From positions 1 through 53,747 of IMG/VR virus record IMGVR_UViG_3300033159_000001: a DNA stretch of 53,747 bases; one strand, given 5' to 3'. The position numbers were made by a program, and so were the translations under genes. The stretch is from a virus. Below the pieces are notes generated by a model. The model made no database searches, was not told the DNA's origin, and saw only the letters and a list, made by a program, of their open reading frames with translations. Below are positions 1 through 6,729 of this stretch, one piece after another (position 1 is the stretch's first letter; every line of letters begins with the position of its first letter).

Positions 1-253
1 TGTCGAGCAGCCACGAAAGAACGACGCTCTCGTGCACACGGTAGTTCGTCGCGAGAGTCGCGATGATCTCGTCGTCGGTGGGGCGCTTCGGTGCGGCGGC
101 GCGACCAGTCCGGGCGGGTGTCTTGACCGGCTGCGCGGCGGCCACGGCAGGCGTGCTGGCGGCCGCAGTCGGCGCGAAGCTGGCTTCCTGAGATGCGGTC
201 TGTTCGGCGGCGCACGCCTGCGCCTGACGAGTCTGTTCGAGTCGTTCTTCCTC
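1..253. repeat. Left copy of a 253-base end repeat
   Basis: Bases 1-253 are the same as 53495-53747 apart from position 128 (c here, a at 53622). The difference is synonymous in the exonuclease gene that runs through the repeat. The unique genome length is therefore about 53494 bases. It may be assembly overlap of a circular or permuted molecule, or real terminal redundancy; the sequence alone does not decide. Confidence 0.95.
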
Positions 254-1525
254 GACCTTCTTGTGCTGCTCGATGCGCGACGTCACGGCGAGCTTGAAGT
301 CATCGGCCGGCTTCTGGATAAGCGTCTGCAGGTCACGGAACAGGAAACCGTATGCTTCGTCCTGTGGCCGGTACCAGTCGAGTTTCGAGCGCATCTCGCG
401 CGCGGCCGCGTCGGCGGCGATCTTGCCGTTGGCAACGGTCGTATCGATCGATTCATGCAGGCTCGCAAGCGTGCGCTTGTTCTTCGCCGCAGCAACAAAG
501 TCTGGAGCCGCAATATCGAGGCGCACCATGCTGAGTTCCGCATTCAGCGCCGCAACATGGTCGGCGAACCGCTTGCGGCCGTCGGCGATGATCTGATCCT
601 TGATCTCGCCCTTGCGCTTCGTCACCAGTTTGTCGAGTCCGAGACGCTTCTCGCGCAGCTGCGCCTTGATGTGGTCCAGCGTGCGCATCAGATCGTCGAT
701 GCTGGCCGTCTGCGAGATCGCGGCGTTCTTGGCGACCTCGAGTTCCTTCTCGGCCTTCTCGCAGAACTTGACTGTTTCTTCCGCGTCCGCGAAGTCCTGA
801 TCCGTTTGCAGATCCGTCTTGATGTTCGCGATGAACTGTTCGGCGGCCGCCTTGAAGCGCGGCAGATTGCTCGTGACGACCTTGCCTTCGATCTGCACGG
901 CGAGAGTCGGGAGGCCCATGATCACTTCCGCTTGGGGCTTCTCGGCGAGTTCGCGCGGTTTATACTCGGCCAGATCCTTCTCGAACTGGGCCCAGCCTGC
1001 GCGCAAGCGTTCGAACCACGCCGGATCTGGCTTGACCCACATCGAGGCCATGTTGTCCCGCGTGCCGTCGGAACAAACGAAAAGCAGTTTGCTGGCGCCG
1101 CTGACCATCAGCAACTGCTGCGCCTGTGGCATGTAGGCGTCGGGCAGTTCCTTGCGCTTGATCGAGTCGAACAGCGCCTGGTTGAACTGCTTATGCTCGA
1201 ACGCAATGGTTTCATCCATCGTCAGACCGTCGAACGATCCCGACAGCAGACCTTCAGAGCCGACGACCGGGTAAAGATCTTCGCCGATGGCTTCTTCGAC
1301 GAGCGGCCGGGCAAGCGCTTCAACTTCGTGACCTTTGTCGAGGATGTGCTCTTGGAACCAGTCGCTGTATTCCTTCGCCGTGCCGGTGTGCTTCATGTGA
1401 AGCAGCTCGTTGCGCTTCACGTTGGCGGACAGGCCGAGCATCGCCGCGGCTTCGCTAGAGCCGAAATGCTTGTGGCGAAAGGCAAGCCATTCGTCGGAAC
1501 CCTGAATTAGGTCGTGAGTTTCCAT
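1..1525 (-). CDS. YqaJ-family (lambda Exo-like) recombination exonuclease, main part
   Basis: Presumed 5'-3' double-strand DNA exonuclease that makes single-stranded tails for the annealing protein encoded just upstream. The start is ATG at 1525-1523 behind a GGAG site. Joined through the end repeat to the stop at 53451-53453 it gives 522 residues. The N-terminal half has the YqaJ pattern: GSDEWLAFR near residues 9-17, GSSEAAAMLGLS at 22-33, and a nuclease core with D99 and E110-H-K112 in the context SGSFDG...AFEHKQFN. The middle (about 200-400) is helical and charged. The C-terminus (about 440-520) is Ala/Pro-rich and ends in a small helical segment. The gene appears broken here only because the sequence is linearised within it. 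Confidence 0.9.
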   Translation of the reverse strand, partial: METHDLIQGSDEWLAFRHKHFGSSEAAAMLGLSANVKRNELLHMKHTGTAKEYSDWFQEHILDKGHEVEALARPLVEEAIGEDLYPVVGSEGLLSGSFDGLTMDETIAFEHKQFNQALFDSIKRKELPDAYMPQAQQLLMVSGASKLLFVCSDGTRDNMASMWVKPDPAWFERLRAGWAQFEKDLAEYKPRELAEKPQAEVIMGLPTLAVQIEGKVVTSNLPRFKAAAEQFIANIKTDLQTDQDFADAEETVKFCEKAEKELEVAKNAAISQTASIDDLMRTLDHIKAQLREKRLGLDKLVTKRKGEIKDQIIADGRKRFADHVAALNAELSMVRLDIAAPDFVAAAKNKRTLASLHESIDTTVANGKIAADAAAREMRSKLDWYRPQDEAYGFLFRDLQTLIQKPADDFKLAVTSRIEQHKKVEEERLEQTRQAQACAAEQTASQEASFAPTAAASTPAVAAAQPVKTPARTGRAAAPKRPTDDEIIATLATNYRVHESVVLSWLLD

Positions 1526-1530
1526 GCTTG

Positions 1531-2430
1531 TTACGCTCCCTGATTGCCGTTGTCCTGCGCCCACGACCGGATTTCTTTCTTCTGCGATTCGGTCAGCGAC
1601 GCACCTTTGGTTTCGATGAACGCGATCATCTTTTCGGGCGTCTTTCGACCGGTCGCGACGACGGTCTTCCAGTCGTCCTTGTTCTTGTCGAACTTCTCCT
1701 GGTCGTAGGTCACCTTCTCGGTGGCTTGAGAAGAAGCTGCCGCACGATTACTGTTTCCCTGCTGTTCCGTGTGGGACGACTGACCGGAATCTCCCTCTGC
1801 ACCGCCCTGACCGTCGTCGTCTTCACCTTTGGTGGACATGCCGGATGCCGCTAGCAGGGTGTAACGCTGCAGGTATGTGATCGTGCTGCCGCCCTGTTGC
1901 AGAACGTTTTTCTTTCCGCTGTTGTCCGGAGGGCCTTCCATCGACACTTTCTTCGAATGCCCCATGACATGCGTCACGATGCAATCGACCTCGATCTTTC
2001 CCGGGCTTTGACGGATATCCCAGTCATAGGTAAGTCCGTGCGCCCCCATGGCGGGACCAAGAACATCGGTGACGTCTGACAGTTCGGCGTGCCTGTAGCC
2101 GACAAAGTCGCCGTCCTTCGTGTTGTAGCCGACGGCCTTGCGCTTGAAAATCGGCGGGCAGGTACGCTTGAACTCGGTCATCGCCGCGACGAACGCCTTG
2201 CGTGCTTCGTTTGCCTCCCAGCGCTGCTGCAGTTCCATCAATTTCTCAAGACGATCGAGATCGGCGTTCGTCTGGATCGCCAGGCGCAGCAGATCGGCGG
2301 GGGTCGTGAGAGAGATGCCCGTGCCGTGGTTGGTGGAAAGAGCCGATTGCTGCTGCGCAACCGGAGGCCGCGCCGTCGGCGTCTCTGAGGTATCGACGTC
2401 GATGACGTCGGCCATGGTTGCGGTGTTCAT
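1531..2430 (-). CDS. erf: ERF-family single-strand annealing protein
   Basis: A 299-residue ERF-superfamily recombinase, presumed to bind single-stranded DNA and anneal homologous strands in partnership with the YqaJ exonuclease that follows. The core spans about residues 45-200. The diagnostic stretch QGGSTITYLQRYTLLAASG (about 178-196), followed by the acidic GEDDDGQGG, matches the family's conserved GS-x-x-TY-x-RRY and DDD elements. The C-terminal third (about 205-299) is Ser/Gln/Lys-rich and probably a flexible tail. The ATG overlaps the stop of the preceding KTSC gene. P22 Erf has this role in circularisation and recombination. Confidence 0.9.
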   Translation of the reverse strand: MNTATMADVIDVDTSETPTARPPVAQQQSALSTNHGTGISLTTPADLLRLAIQTNADLDRLEKLMELQQRWEANEARKAFVAAMTEFKRTCPPIFKRKAVGYNTKDGDFVGYRHAELSDVTDVLGPAMGAHGLTYDWDIRQSPGKIEVDCIVTHVMGHSKKVSMEGPPDNSGKKNVLQQGGSTITYLQRYTLLAASGMSTKGEDDDGQGGAEGDSGQSSHTEQQGNSNRAAASSQATEKVTYDQEKFDKNKDDWKTVVATGRKTPEKMIAFIETKGASLTESQKKEIRSWAQDNGNQGA

Positions 2431-2711
2431 GATTGGCTGACGTCCTTTTCAATCTTCGCGTACGGGTGCTTCGTCGTATGCGGCTTGATGTGCTTGCCGA
2501 AGTGGCTGCCGATCGACTCGGCGGCCTTGAACTTCGCGAAGTCCTCGGCGGTGAAGTTCGCGTAGTGATACGTCGAGCCAGCACCGGCCTTCGACTTGAA
2601 ACAGATGGCGAGCGTGTTCGTTTCGGGGTCGTGGCCGATGCTGTGAATCTGGCTGGACTCGACAGGCGACAGGTCGATCGGCGCGCGGCTGATTTCGGTG
2701 GTTTCGTTCAC
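2427..2711 (-). CDS. KTSC-domain protein
   Basis: About 94 residues from a GTG at 2711-2709, chosen because AAGGAG lies six bases upstream; a longer frame to 2774 lacks a comparable site. Residues about 25-90 resemble the KTSC domain: 'IHSIGHDPETNTLAICFKS', then a Y-H-Y-x-x-F-T motif and FAKFKAAESIGSHFGKHIK. KTSC domains are common in phages and bacteria and are sometimes fused to lysyl-tRNA synthetase-like proteins. The function is unknown. Confidence 0.75.
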   Translation of the reverse strand: MNETTEISRAPIDLSPVESSQIHSIGHDPETNTLAICFKSKAGAGSTYHYANFTAEDFAKFKAAESIGSHFGKHIKPHTTKHPYAKIEKDVSQS

Positions 2712-2878
2712 GTTGAACTCCTTACGTTTGACATCAGTTGAAGGCGCAGGGTGGCGGTTTCGTCCTGATCCCATTGGTGGGCGATCTCCATGATTGCGAA
2801 CGCGCAGCAGATCGCGATCAGGAAGGAAATGGTTGGGTGCTTCTCGTAGAAGCGGTCCATCGATCTAACGAGTCGCAT
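2708..2878 (-). CDS. Small single-pass membrane protein
   Basis: 56 residues starting at ATG 2878-2876 with GGAGG upstream. A basic N-terminus precedes one hydrophobic segment (SFLIAICCAFAIMEIA, about residues 16-32) and a polar tail. It overlaps the KTSC start by four bases. It is not recognised; an early inner-membrane protein is plausible. Confidence 0.55.
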   Translation of the reverse strand: MRLVRSMDRFYEKHPTISFLIAICCAFAIMEIAHQWDQDETATLRLQLMSNVRSST

Positions 2879-2879
2879 G

Positions 2880-3350
2880 TCAGCCTCCGGTGGCTTTGGC
2901 AATTGCAGCTAGCACATTCACGTAGGCGACGTGATCCACGGAAACGACATGCATGCCATCTCCCGATGAATTGGTGGGGCACTTGACTAGTTGAATAAGT
3001 GCCTTCAGTAAATCCGGCGCAGCAGCAATTAGAAGAGCGTTAGCCTCTTTGTCGGGACCGTAACAATGGGCGATATCACCGGACTCAGTCGACCAGATGT
3101 TCCTATCAATGAACATATTTTCGAATTCCGGATAGATCGCAGCGCAATCTTCGTCAACAACAATTTGGTCCCATGGACCGGGCGTTCCTTTGAAGTCACC
3201 CGTACTGACCTCACGGTTCTCCATGAAGCTGATAGTTTTGTACGGCTGAAGGGTGTATATCTCGCCATTGATGAGCCACGCACGATCATGTGGCGGTTCA
3301 TCATCTACCTGAACCAAGGGCCGCCCGTTCACTACGATATGTTTGATCAC
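2880..3350 (-). CDS. Hypothetical early phage protein with TPGPW and LIAAAPDLLKAL motifs
   Basis: 156 residues. The pair 'GTPGPW' (about 55-60) and 'ANALLIAAAPDLLKAL' (about 103-118) recurs in a broad group of early-operon phage proteins, including Ea22-like ones, of unknown function. It lies in a tightly packed run of overlapping genes in the leftward operon. Confidence 0.65.
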   Translation of the reverse strand: MIKHIVVNGRPLVQVDDEPPHDRAWLINGEIYTLQPYKTISFMENREVSTGDFKGTPGPWDQIVVDEDCAAIYPEFENMFIDRNIWSTESGDIAHCYGPDKEANALLIAAAPDLLKALIQLVKCPTNSSGDGMHVVSVDHVAYVNVLAAIAKATGG

Positions 3351-3544
3351 CGCATACCTCCGATCGGCAGGTACACGTACTGCGCCGAAATCGACTTCGG
3401 CACGTAGCCTTTGGCAATTCGATCCCAGGGCGCCACGCCGCGACGAACCAGATCAGCTTTTGCAGCCTCCTGACGGCGCCTGGTGCGCTCGCAGAGCATT
3501 TCGTATTTCAGGTCCAGCACGCGTTCGCGCATAAAGCTCGACAT
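3347..3544 (-). CDS. Hypothetical small basic protein
   Basis: 65 residues from ATG 3544-3542. It is rich in Arg and Glu (MSSFMRERVLDLKYEML...), probably helical, and overlaps the start of the next gene by four bases. No family is recognised. Confidence 0.55.
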   Translation of the reverse strand: MSSFMRERVLDLKYEMLCERTRRRQEAAKADLVRRGVAPWDRIAKGYVPKSISAQYVYLPIGGMR

Positions 3545-3546
3545 GG

Positions 3547-3699
3547 TCAACCCCCGAACGAATGAAACATCGCGTTGACGATCGAATCACCGAAGATCGT
3601 CGACAGCAATGCGACACACAGAAACGCTGCACCGAAAACGATGCAAGCCACGGTCACCACCACTTGCGTTTGCTTGAATTCGACGTCTGTGGGGTTCAC
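3547..3699 (-). CDS. Small membrane protein, GTG start
   Basis: 50 residues. AGGAG sits six bases before the GTG at 3699-3697, which decides the start against a much longer frame to 3894. One long hydrophobic segment (TVACIVFGAAFLCVALLSTI, about 16-35) suggests a single membrane span. Function unknown. Confidence 0.6.
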   Translation of the reverse strand: MNPTDVEFKQTQVVVTVACIVFGAAFLCVALLSTIFGDSIVNAMFHSFGG

Positions 3700-3728
3700 G
3701 TTTTTTCTCCTGAATCTGCGACGCTCGA

Positions 3729-3809
3729 TCACGAGCAGCCGCGCATGAATACGACGAAGCAGCCAGCGACGAACGCCCAGATGCCCGCGTAGATGAAGAT
3801 TCCAGTCAT
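3729..3809 (-). CDS. Very short membrane peptide
   Basis: A 26-codon frame starting ATG 3809-3807 behind a strong GGAGGAAGGA site. The peptide is almost wholly hydrophobic (FIYAGIWAFVAGCFVVF). The start overlaps the stop of the upstream gene as ATGA, which supports a real translated gene. Function unknown. Confidence 0.5.
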   Translation of the reverse strand: MTGIFIYAGIWAFVAGCFVVFMRGCS

Positions 3810-3997
3810 GGCTTCCTTCCTCCGAGCTGGACATGACGAAGCCCGGGTGCGTACATCTCGTCACCGAGAATGACGCGGCGCGGCTCGTAGTCATCCCAGC
3901 TTGCCGCGCGTTGTGCTTCGGTCATCGGCTCAACGAGTTCGTCGCCGGCGCCGCGCGTCAGCGGGTCGTCATGGATTGGCAATTTATCGACTAGCAT
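3806..3997 (-). CDS. Hypothetical small acidic protein
   Basis: 63 residues, hydrophilic, with a GGAG site before ATG 3997-3995. The stop overlaps the next ATG. No recognised domain. Confidence 0.55.
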   Translation of the reverse strand: MLVDKLPIHDDPLTRGAGDELVEPMTEAQRAASWDDYEPRRVILGDEMYAPGLRHVQLGGRKP

Positions 3998-4009
3998 TGC
4001 GGACTCCAG

Positions 4010-4099
4010 TTATGGCCTGATCAGCCGGCGAAGCTCGAAACCGAGTGCGACGGCGAGGATTACGGCCGTGCCCAGAACGGGGTAGAGGATCGGGCTCAT
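4010..4099 (-). CDS. Very short membrane peptide
   Basis: 29 codons from ATG 4099-4097, which overlaps the previous stop (TGATG). The peptide has one hydrophobic stretch (VLGTAVILAVALGFEL) and a basic end (RRLIRP), a single-span pattern. Position and overlap are the main evidence that it is real. Confidence 0.4.
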   Translation of the reverse strand: MSPILYPVLGTAVILAVALGFELRRLIRP

Positions 4100-4239
4100 C
4101 AGCAGCCTCTTCGTTCGTCGGCGACACCTTCGCCGATGATGTCGGCGGCGAATTCGCGCAACAGATGCTCAGTCAGGGCACCCGCGCCACCTTCGGCCAG
4201 GCGCTTCAGTTCGATCAGGTCTTTCGCGATCACCGACAT
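4099..4239 (-). CDS. Hypothetical 46-residue protein
   Basis: Starts at ATG 4239-4237 with TAGGAG upstream. Helical, charged (MSVIAKDLIELKRLAEG...) and ending with Cys. It is coupled to the following mini-gene by an overlapping stop/start. Confidence 0.5.
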   Translation of the reverse strand: MSVIAKDLIELKRLAEGGAGALTEHLLREFAADIIGEGVADERRGC

Positions 4240-4248
4240 GACGAACTC

Positions 4249-4482
4249 CTACAGCCCTTCGCCCGTGACACGGAAGAACCGCAGCGAATCGACCGGCTCG
4301 CGATAGGCCAGTTGCGTATCGTCGTCGGCCCTGTTCGCCTTCCAGATCAGACCCAGCTCGGCGAAATCGTCGAGGCTGATGTGCCGCGTCGTGCGGCCGA
4401 TCGTGAAGGAGACGATGCGGTTCGAGCGCAACACGCCCGTCGCTTCGTTTCCTTCTTCATCAACAACCGTTCCTGTGGTCAT
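4249..4482 (-). CDS. Hypothetical early protein
   Basis: 77 residues from ATG 4482-4480; an upstream GTG is possible, but the GGGAG site is better spaced for the ATG. The sequence looks like a small beta-rich fold. It is the first gene downstream of DGR target 1. Function unknown. Confidence 0.6.
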   Translation of the reverse strand: MTTGTVVDEEGNEATGVLRSNRIVSFTIGRTTRHISLDDFAELGLIWKANRADDDTQLAYREPVDSLRFFRVTGEGL

Positions 4483-4485
4483 CAC

Positions 4486-4501
4486 GTTCTCCCGTGAGAA
4501 C
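4486..4501. other. Hairpin downstream of variable repeat 1
   Basis: Perfect six-base stem GTTCTC/GAGAAC with a four-base loop, 31-46 bases beyond the 3' end of variable repeat 1. In the Bordetella phage DGR a stem-loop soon after the variable repeat aids homing. This one is shorter and also covers the ribosome-binding region of the next gene, so that role is only a possibility. I saw no equivalent after the other two repeats. Confidence 0.35.
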
Positions 4502-4519
4502 TACGAAATAAATAAATTC

Positions 4520-5014
4520 TTAAATTTTGACTCTGCGGACCGCGCGAACCCGGCCTTTGACGTTCTTGCCGTCCGCAAACTGGAAGCCATATGCGAAACC
4601 CTGGCACCAAGCGCCGTAGGCCGAGGACTGCGTGCTCGACCAGTACCAGGAGGGCGCAAATTTTTCGGCGATCGTCGCGTAGCAGAGGTTCAGCTCACGC
4701 TGGGCCGGCAGATAGAAATCGGTGTGTCCGTCTTTCGAGTACTCCGCGGCCCAGGCGGCGGCCGGGTGCTTCGAAGTCGCGCCAAGAAGTGCCCGCGTGT
4801 TCGCGGCACCGTCGAGCCGGCTGTCGCACTCCGGAACCTTCATGCCGTACGGACCCCACTCGAAATCCATGCCTTCGTCGAGCGAAGCGATCAGGTGGTA
4901 GTCGGGCGCGTCGCCTTGGCCGGGCATCAGGCCGGCGTAAATGCCGCCTTGGCCCTCCCAATAGACGCCAAGGCGTGGTGCGACGAGAACGGGTTTGTCT
5001 TGGACTTCGGACAT
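4520..5014 (-). CDS. DGR target protein 1 (DUF1566/C-type-lectin-like variable domain)
   Basis: 164 residues. The C-terminus carries variable repeat 1 and reads SWYWSSTQSSAYGAWCQ...KGRVRAVRRVKI, the Trp/Ser/Gln-rich end typical of DUF1566 (Lcl-like, C-type-lectin or FGE-type folds) used by DGR target proteins. Upstream are the family features 'AANTRALLGA' and 'FYLPAQRELNLCYA'. Compared with the template, the changed residues are those encoded by AAC/AAT-like codons. No signal peptide or membrane span is visible. It sits near the start of the leftward operon, about 8.5 kb from the template across the sequence ends. The presumed role is ligand binding with a diversifiable site; the ligand is unknown. 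Confidence 0.9.
   Translation of the reverse strand: MSEVQDKPVLVAPRLGVYWEGQGGIYAGLMPGQGDAPDYHLIASLDEGMDFEWGPYGMKVPECDSRLDGAANTRALLGATSKHPAAAWAAEYSKDGHTDFYLPAQRELNLCYATIAEKFAPSWYWSSTQSSAYGAWCQGFAYGFQFADGKNVKGRVRAVRRVKI
4532..4633 (-). repeat. DGR variable repeat 1 (VR1)
   Basis: 102 bases aligning without gaps to the template repeat at 49379-49480. There are 18 differences, all at adenines of the template sense strand. The constant 3' segment (CGGGTTCGCGCGGTCCGCAG in sense orientation) acts as the expected initiation-of-homing region. The bases after it resemble those after VR3. Confidence 0.95.
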
Positions 5015-5041
5015 GGTTGACTCCGGATTGAGGCAAGCGGT

Positions 5042-5305
5042 TTAGTGAACGACGCACGCACGATAGGCGTCGGTCGGGTCAAGTTCTTCGTCTTGCAAAA
5101 GCGTCCAGACGAAGCGGTCGTAGAAGCGAGACTCCATGAAGTGGAGCGCCTGATCGATGATCAGATCCGCGGCCGCCTGGTCTTCCTTGAAGATCGCGTT
5201 GACATCGATTTCGTTGCCAAAGTCGTCGGTGATCAGTTCGATGCACGGCAGAACTCGGCCACGCGACGTCTGGATGCGATGTACTGAAAAAGGGATGAGG
5301 CGCAT
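5042..5305 (-). CDS. Hypothetical first gene of the leftward early operon
   Basis: 87 residues from ATG 5305-5303, which has GGAG six bases upstream; an in-frame ATG at 5317 lacks such a site. Acidic, probably alpha/beta, no recognised domain. It is the first gene after the pL-like promoter, with a leader of about 30 bases. Confidence 0.6.
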   Translation of the reverse strand: MRLIPFSVHRIQTSRGRVLPCIELITDDFGNEIDVNAIFKEDQAAADLIIDQALHFMESRFYDRFVWTLLQDEELDPTDAYRACVVH

Positions 5306-5342
5306 GTCGGTCTCCATCTGGTTTGGTGCTGCGATGGAGTGA

Positions 5343-5370
5343 ACTATACGTCAACGAATAGAAATGTCAA
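5343..5370 (-). promoter_or_regulatory. pL-like promoter of the leftward early operon
   Basis: Minus strand: TTGACA at 5370-5365, 16-base spacer, TATAGT at 5348-5343. The predicted start is near 5336, about 30 bases before the first gene. The -35 lies in a 19-base word shared exactly with the Cro-side promoter. Confidence 0.75.
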
Positions 5371-5383
5371 TGCGCGAATGAAT
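5365..5383 (-). promoter_or_regulatory. Candidate left operator
   Basis: ATTCATTCGCGCATTGACA on the minus strand, identical over 19 bases to 6711-6729 on the plus strand. The copies face the two early operons and overlap each -35 element, as expected for shared repressor/Cro operators. Confidence 0.65.
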
Positions 5384-5402
5384 AATTCAAGGCATGGGGA
5401 AA

Positions 5403-5417
5403 CCCGCTTGCTGCGGG
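5403..5417 (-). terminator. Possible terminator of the repressor operon
   Basis: Stem CCCGC/GCGGG with a five-base loop just after the lipoprotein gene. On the minus strand it is followed only by TTTCCCC, so it would be weak. It lies between the lipoprotein stop and the pL-like promoter. Confidence 0.4.
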
Positions 5418-5439
5418 CCAGGACTACGCGAAGATGGGA

Positions 5440-5742
5440 TTAGTAGCTGTTACAGTGGATCGCGTTGCCGTACGTGTAGCAATTCGTCGTTTGCGGTTGC
5501 CGTGCGGCGTTCGCCCGTTGGGCATTATTGATGCTCTGCATCTCTTCGTGATACCACTGTTGCTGTTGCGACTGCTGCTGTGCGGACATCGACTGAATCG
5601 CGGCTTGTCGCTGAGCGTATCTATTCTGCATGCAGTTCGCAAAGCCGTCAGTTCCAGGCGTAAATCCAAAATTCGAGCAGACTTGCTGATCACTGGCGCA
5701 ACCGGCCAGGAGAAGTGCGATGGCGAAGGCGCTCCATTTCAT
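5440..5742 (-). CDS. Lipoprotein in the lysogenic (repressor) operon
   Basis: 100 residues, starting ATG 5742-5740 after AGGAG. A lipoprotein signal peptide is clear: MKWS..., hydrophobic stretch, then LAGC with the lipid-anchored Cys at about residue 14. The mature part is Gln/Ser/Ala-rich with more cysteines. It is the last gene of the repressor transcript, so it is probably made in lysogens. That position and a lipoprotein fold-back to the envelope suggest superinfection exclusion or lysogenic conversion; this is inference. Confidence 0.7.
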   Translation of the reverse strand: MKWSAFAIALLLAGCASDQQVCSNFGFTPGTDGFANCMQNRYAQRQAAIQSMSAQQQSQQQQWYHEEMQSINNAQRANAARQPQTTNCYTYGNAIHCNSY

Positions 5743-5758
5743 GGCTGTTGCTCCTCGA

Positions 5759-6064
5759 CTACGAGTTAGGTTGTCCTTCGTCAATGAGCTGCGTCAGCTT
5801 CATGCACATCATCAGGCAGGCCATTACGAGCGCGGGGGCGTCGTGCCGTTCGGCTCGTACGATGTCGAAATCGACCTTGCCGTTTTCGTCAATGTGGACG
5901 TACAGGTTTCCGCGGTAGACGGTGCTCTGCCCGTCAAAGCCGCCCGGTTCTCGTGTGGCCATGTGTGCTGCCTCGCGATCGTTTGGTATTCGCCGCTTTC
6001 GCTTTCTGTAAGCTTCAATGTCGAATATTTTTTGATCGCTTTTCCCCGACTCTTCGCGCCGCAC
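5759..6064 (-). CDS. Hypothetical protein of the repressor operon
   Basis: 101 residues if translation begins at GTG 6064-6062, preceded by GAGGA. This overlaps the repressor's end by 50 bases and includes the basic stretch KIFDIEAYRKRKRR. A shorter start at ATG 5962-5960 is possible. The C-terminal half (STVYRGNLYVHIDENGKVDF...) looks like a compact alpha/beta domain. Function unknown. Confidence 0.6.
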   Translation of the reverse strand: MRREESGKSDQKIFDIEAYRKRKRRIPNDREAAHMATREPGGFDGQSTVYRGNLYVHIDENGKVDFDIVRAERHDAPALVMACLMMCMKLTQLIDEGQPNS

Positions 6065-6668
6065 GTTTTTCCTCGGTACGTGTGGCGAGGTGGCTCTCAG
6101 CATCCTCCATGGCTCTCGCGGCCTGCTCGCTGATGCTCTGCATCGCGGGTGAGGACTTTACCGCCTCGTCTTTCTTCAGAGGGGTCAGTTTGCCACTTTC
6201 CGGCGCTCTGAGTTGGGAAAAAAGCACGCGCACTGCATCAAAAGTTTCACGCGGAGCGTCTCGTTTGTATGCCTCCCGGATAGCCGCAATCGCGTCCTGA
6301 ACATAGGCCGGCAAAAGCGCATCCACATACTGTTCGGCTTGAGATCGGGCTTCCTCTTCAGTGAGTGAAGACTGATTTTTTGCCTCAAATACGGCGGTTG
6401 GAACCTTGTTTCTGTCGAGCTGCACGTAGTCGATGCTGTGCTTTGGCTCGCGGCCAGTCAGCAGCCAGTCGGTGGTGACATTGAACTCGTGCGCCAACTT
6501 GGCGAGGGTCCCCATCTCTGGCGTCGATTTTTTCCCCAGGATTCGGTTGATGGTGGGCTGTGGAACACCCGTCTTTTTGCCGAGCGCACTTTGGCCGCCG
6601 CGCCCCCTGTACAGCGGGTTTGCCTGCATTAGTTCGTTCAGTCGATCGCCTACATCATCTTCTTTCAT
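6015..6668 (-). CDS. Xre-family lysogeny repressor (CI-like), no S24 domain
   Basis: 217 residues from ATG 6668-6666. An N-terminal lambda-type helix-turn-helix (about residues 5-75) contains GQSALGKKTGVPQPTINRIL, followed by LAKLAHEFNVTTDWLLTG, typical of phage repressors. The rest is helical and highly charged, and I see no S24 (LexA/CI) autopeptidase Ser-Lys region. Induction may therefore not follow the usual RecA-stimulated self-cleavage. The gene faces away from the Cro-like gene across 91 bases of operator DNA. Its predicted promoter would start the mRNA within a few bases of the ATG. Confidence 0.8.
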   Translation of the reverse strand: MKEDDVGDRLNELMQANPLYRGRGGQSALGKKTGVPQPTINRILGKKSTPEMGTLAKLAHEFNVTTDWLLTGREPKHSIDYVQLDRNKVPTAVFEAKNQSSLTEEEARSQAEQYVDALLPAYVQDAIAAIREAYKRDAPRETFDAVRVLFSQLRAPESGKLTPLKKDEAVKSSPAMQSISEQAARAMEDAESHLATRTEEKRAARRVGEKRSKNIRH

Positions 6669-6675
6669 AAGCCCG

Positions 6676-6704
6676 ACTATGCAAGGGTGAATAGATCGGG
6701 TCAA
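6676..6704 (-). promoter_or_regulatory. Repressor-side promoter (pRM-like)
   Basis: Minus strand: TTGACC (6704-6699), 17-base spacer, CATAGT (6681-6676). The start would fall near 6669, next to the repressor ATG at 6668, and no Shine-Dalgarno is seen. A leaderless mRNA, as for lambda cI from pRM, would fit. Confidence 0.5.
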
Positions 6705-6710
6705 AGTTCG

Positions 6711-6729
6711 ATTCATTCGCGCATTGACA
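6711..6729 (+). promoter_or_regulatory. Candidate right operator
   Basis: ATTCATTCGCGCATTGACA, the exact partner of 5365-5383 on the other strand. It overlaps the -35 of the Cro-side promoter. A related word, ATTCGTTCGCG, follows at 6733-6743. Confidence 0.65.

Noticed and set aside
32-1510. 492-residue plus-strand open frame
   Set aside because: It is the shadow of the YqaJ exonuclease on the other strand, which has clear motifs and a ribosome site; the shadow has Arg/Leu-rich, antisense-like composition.
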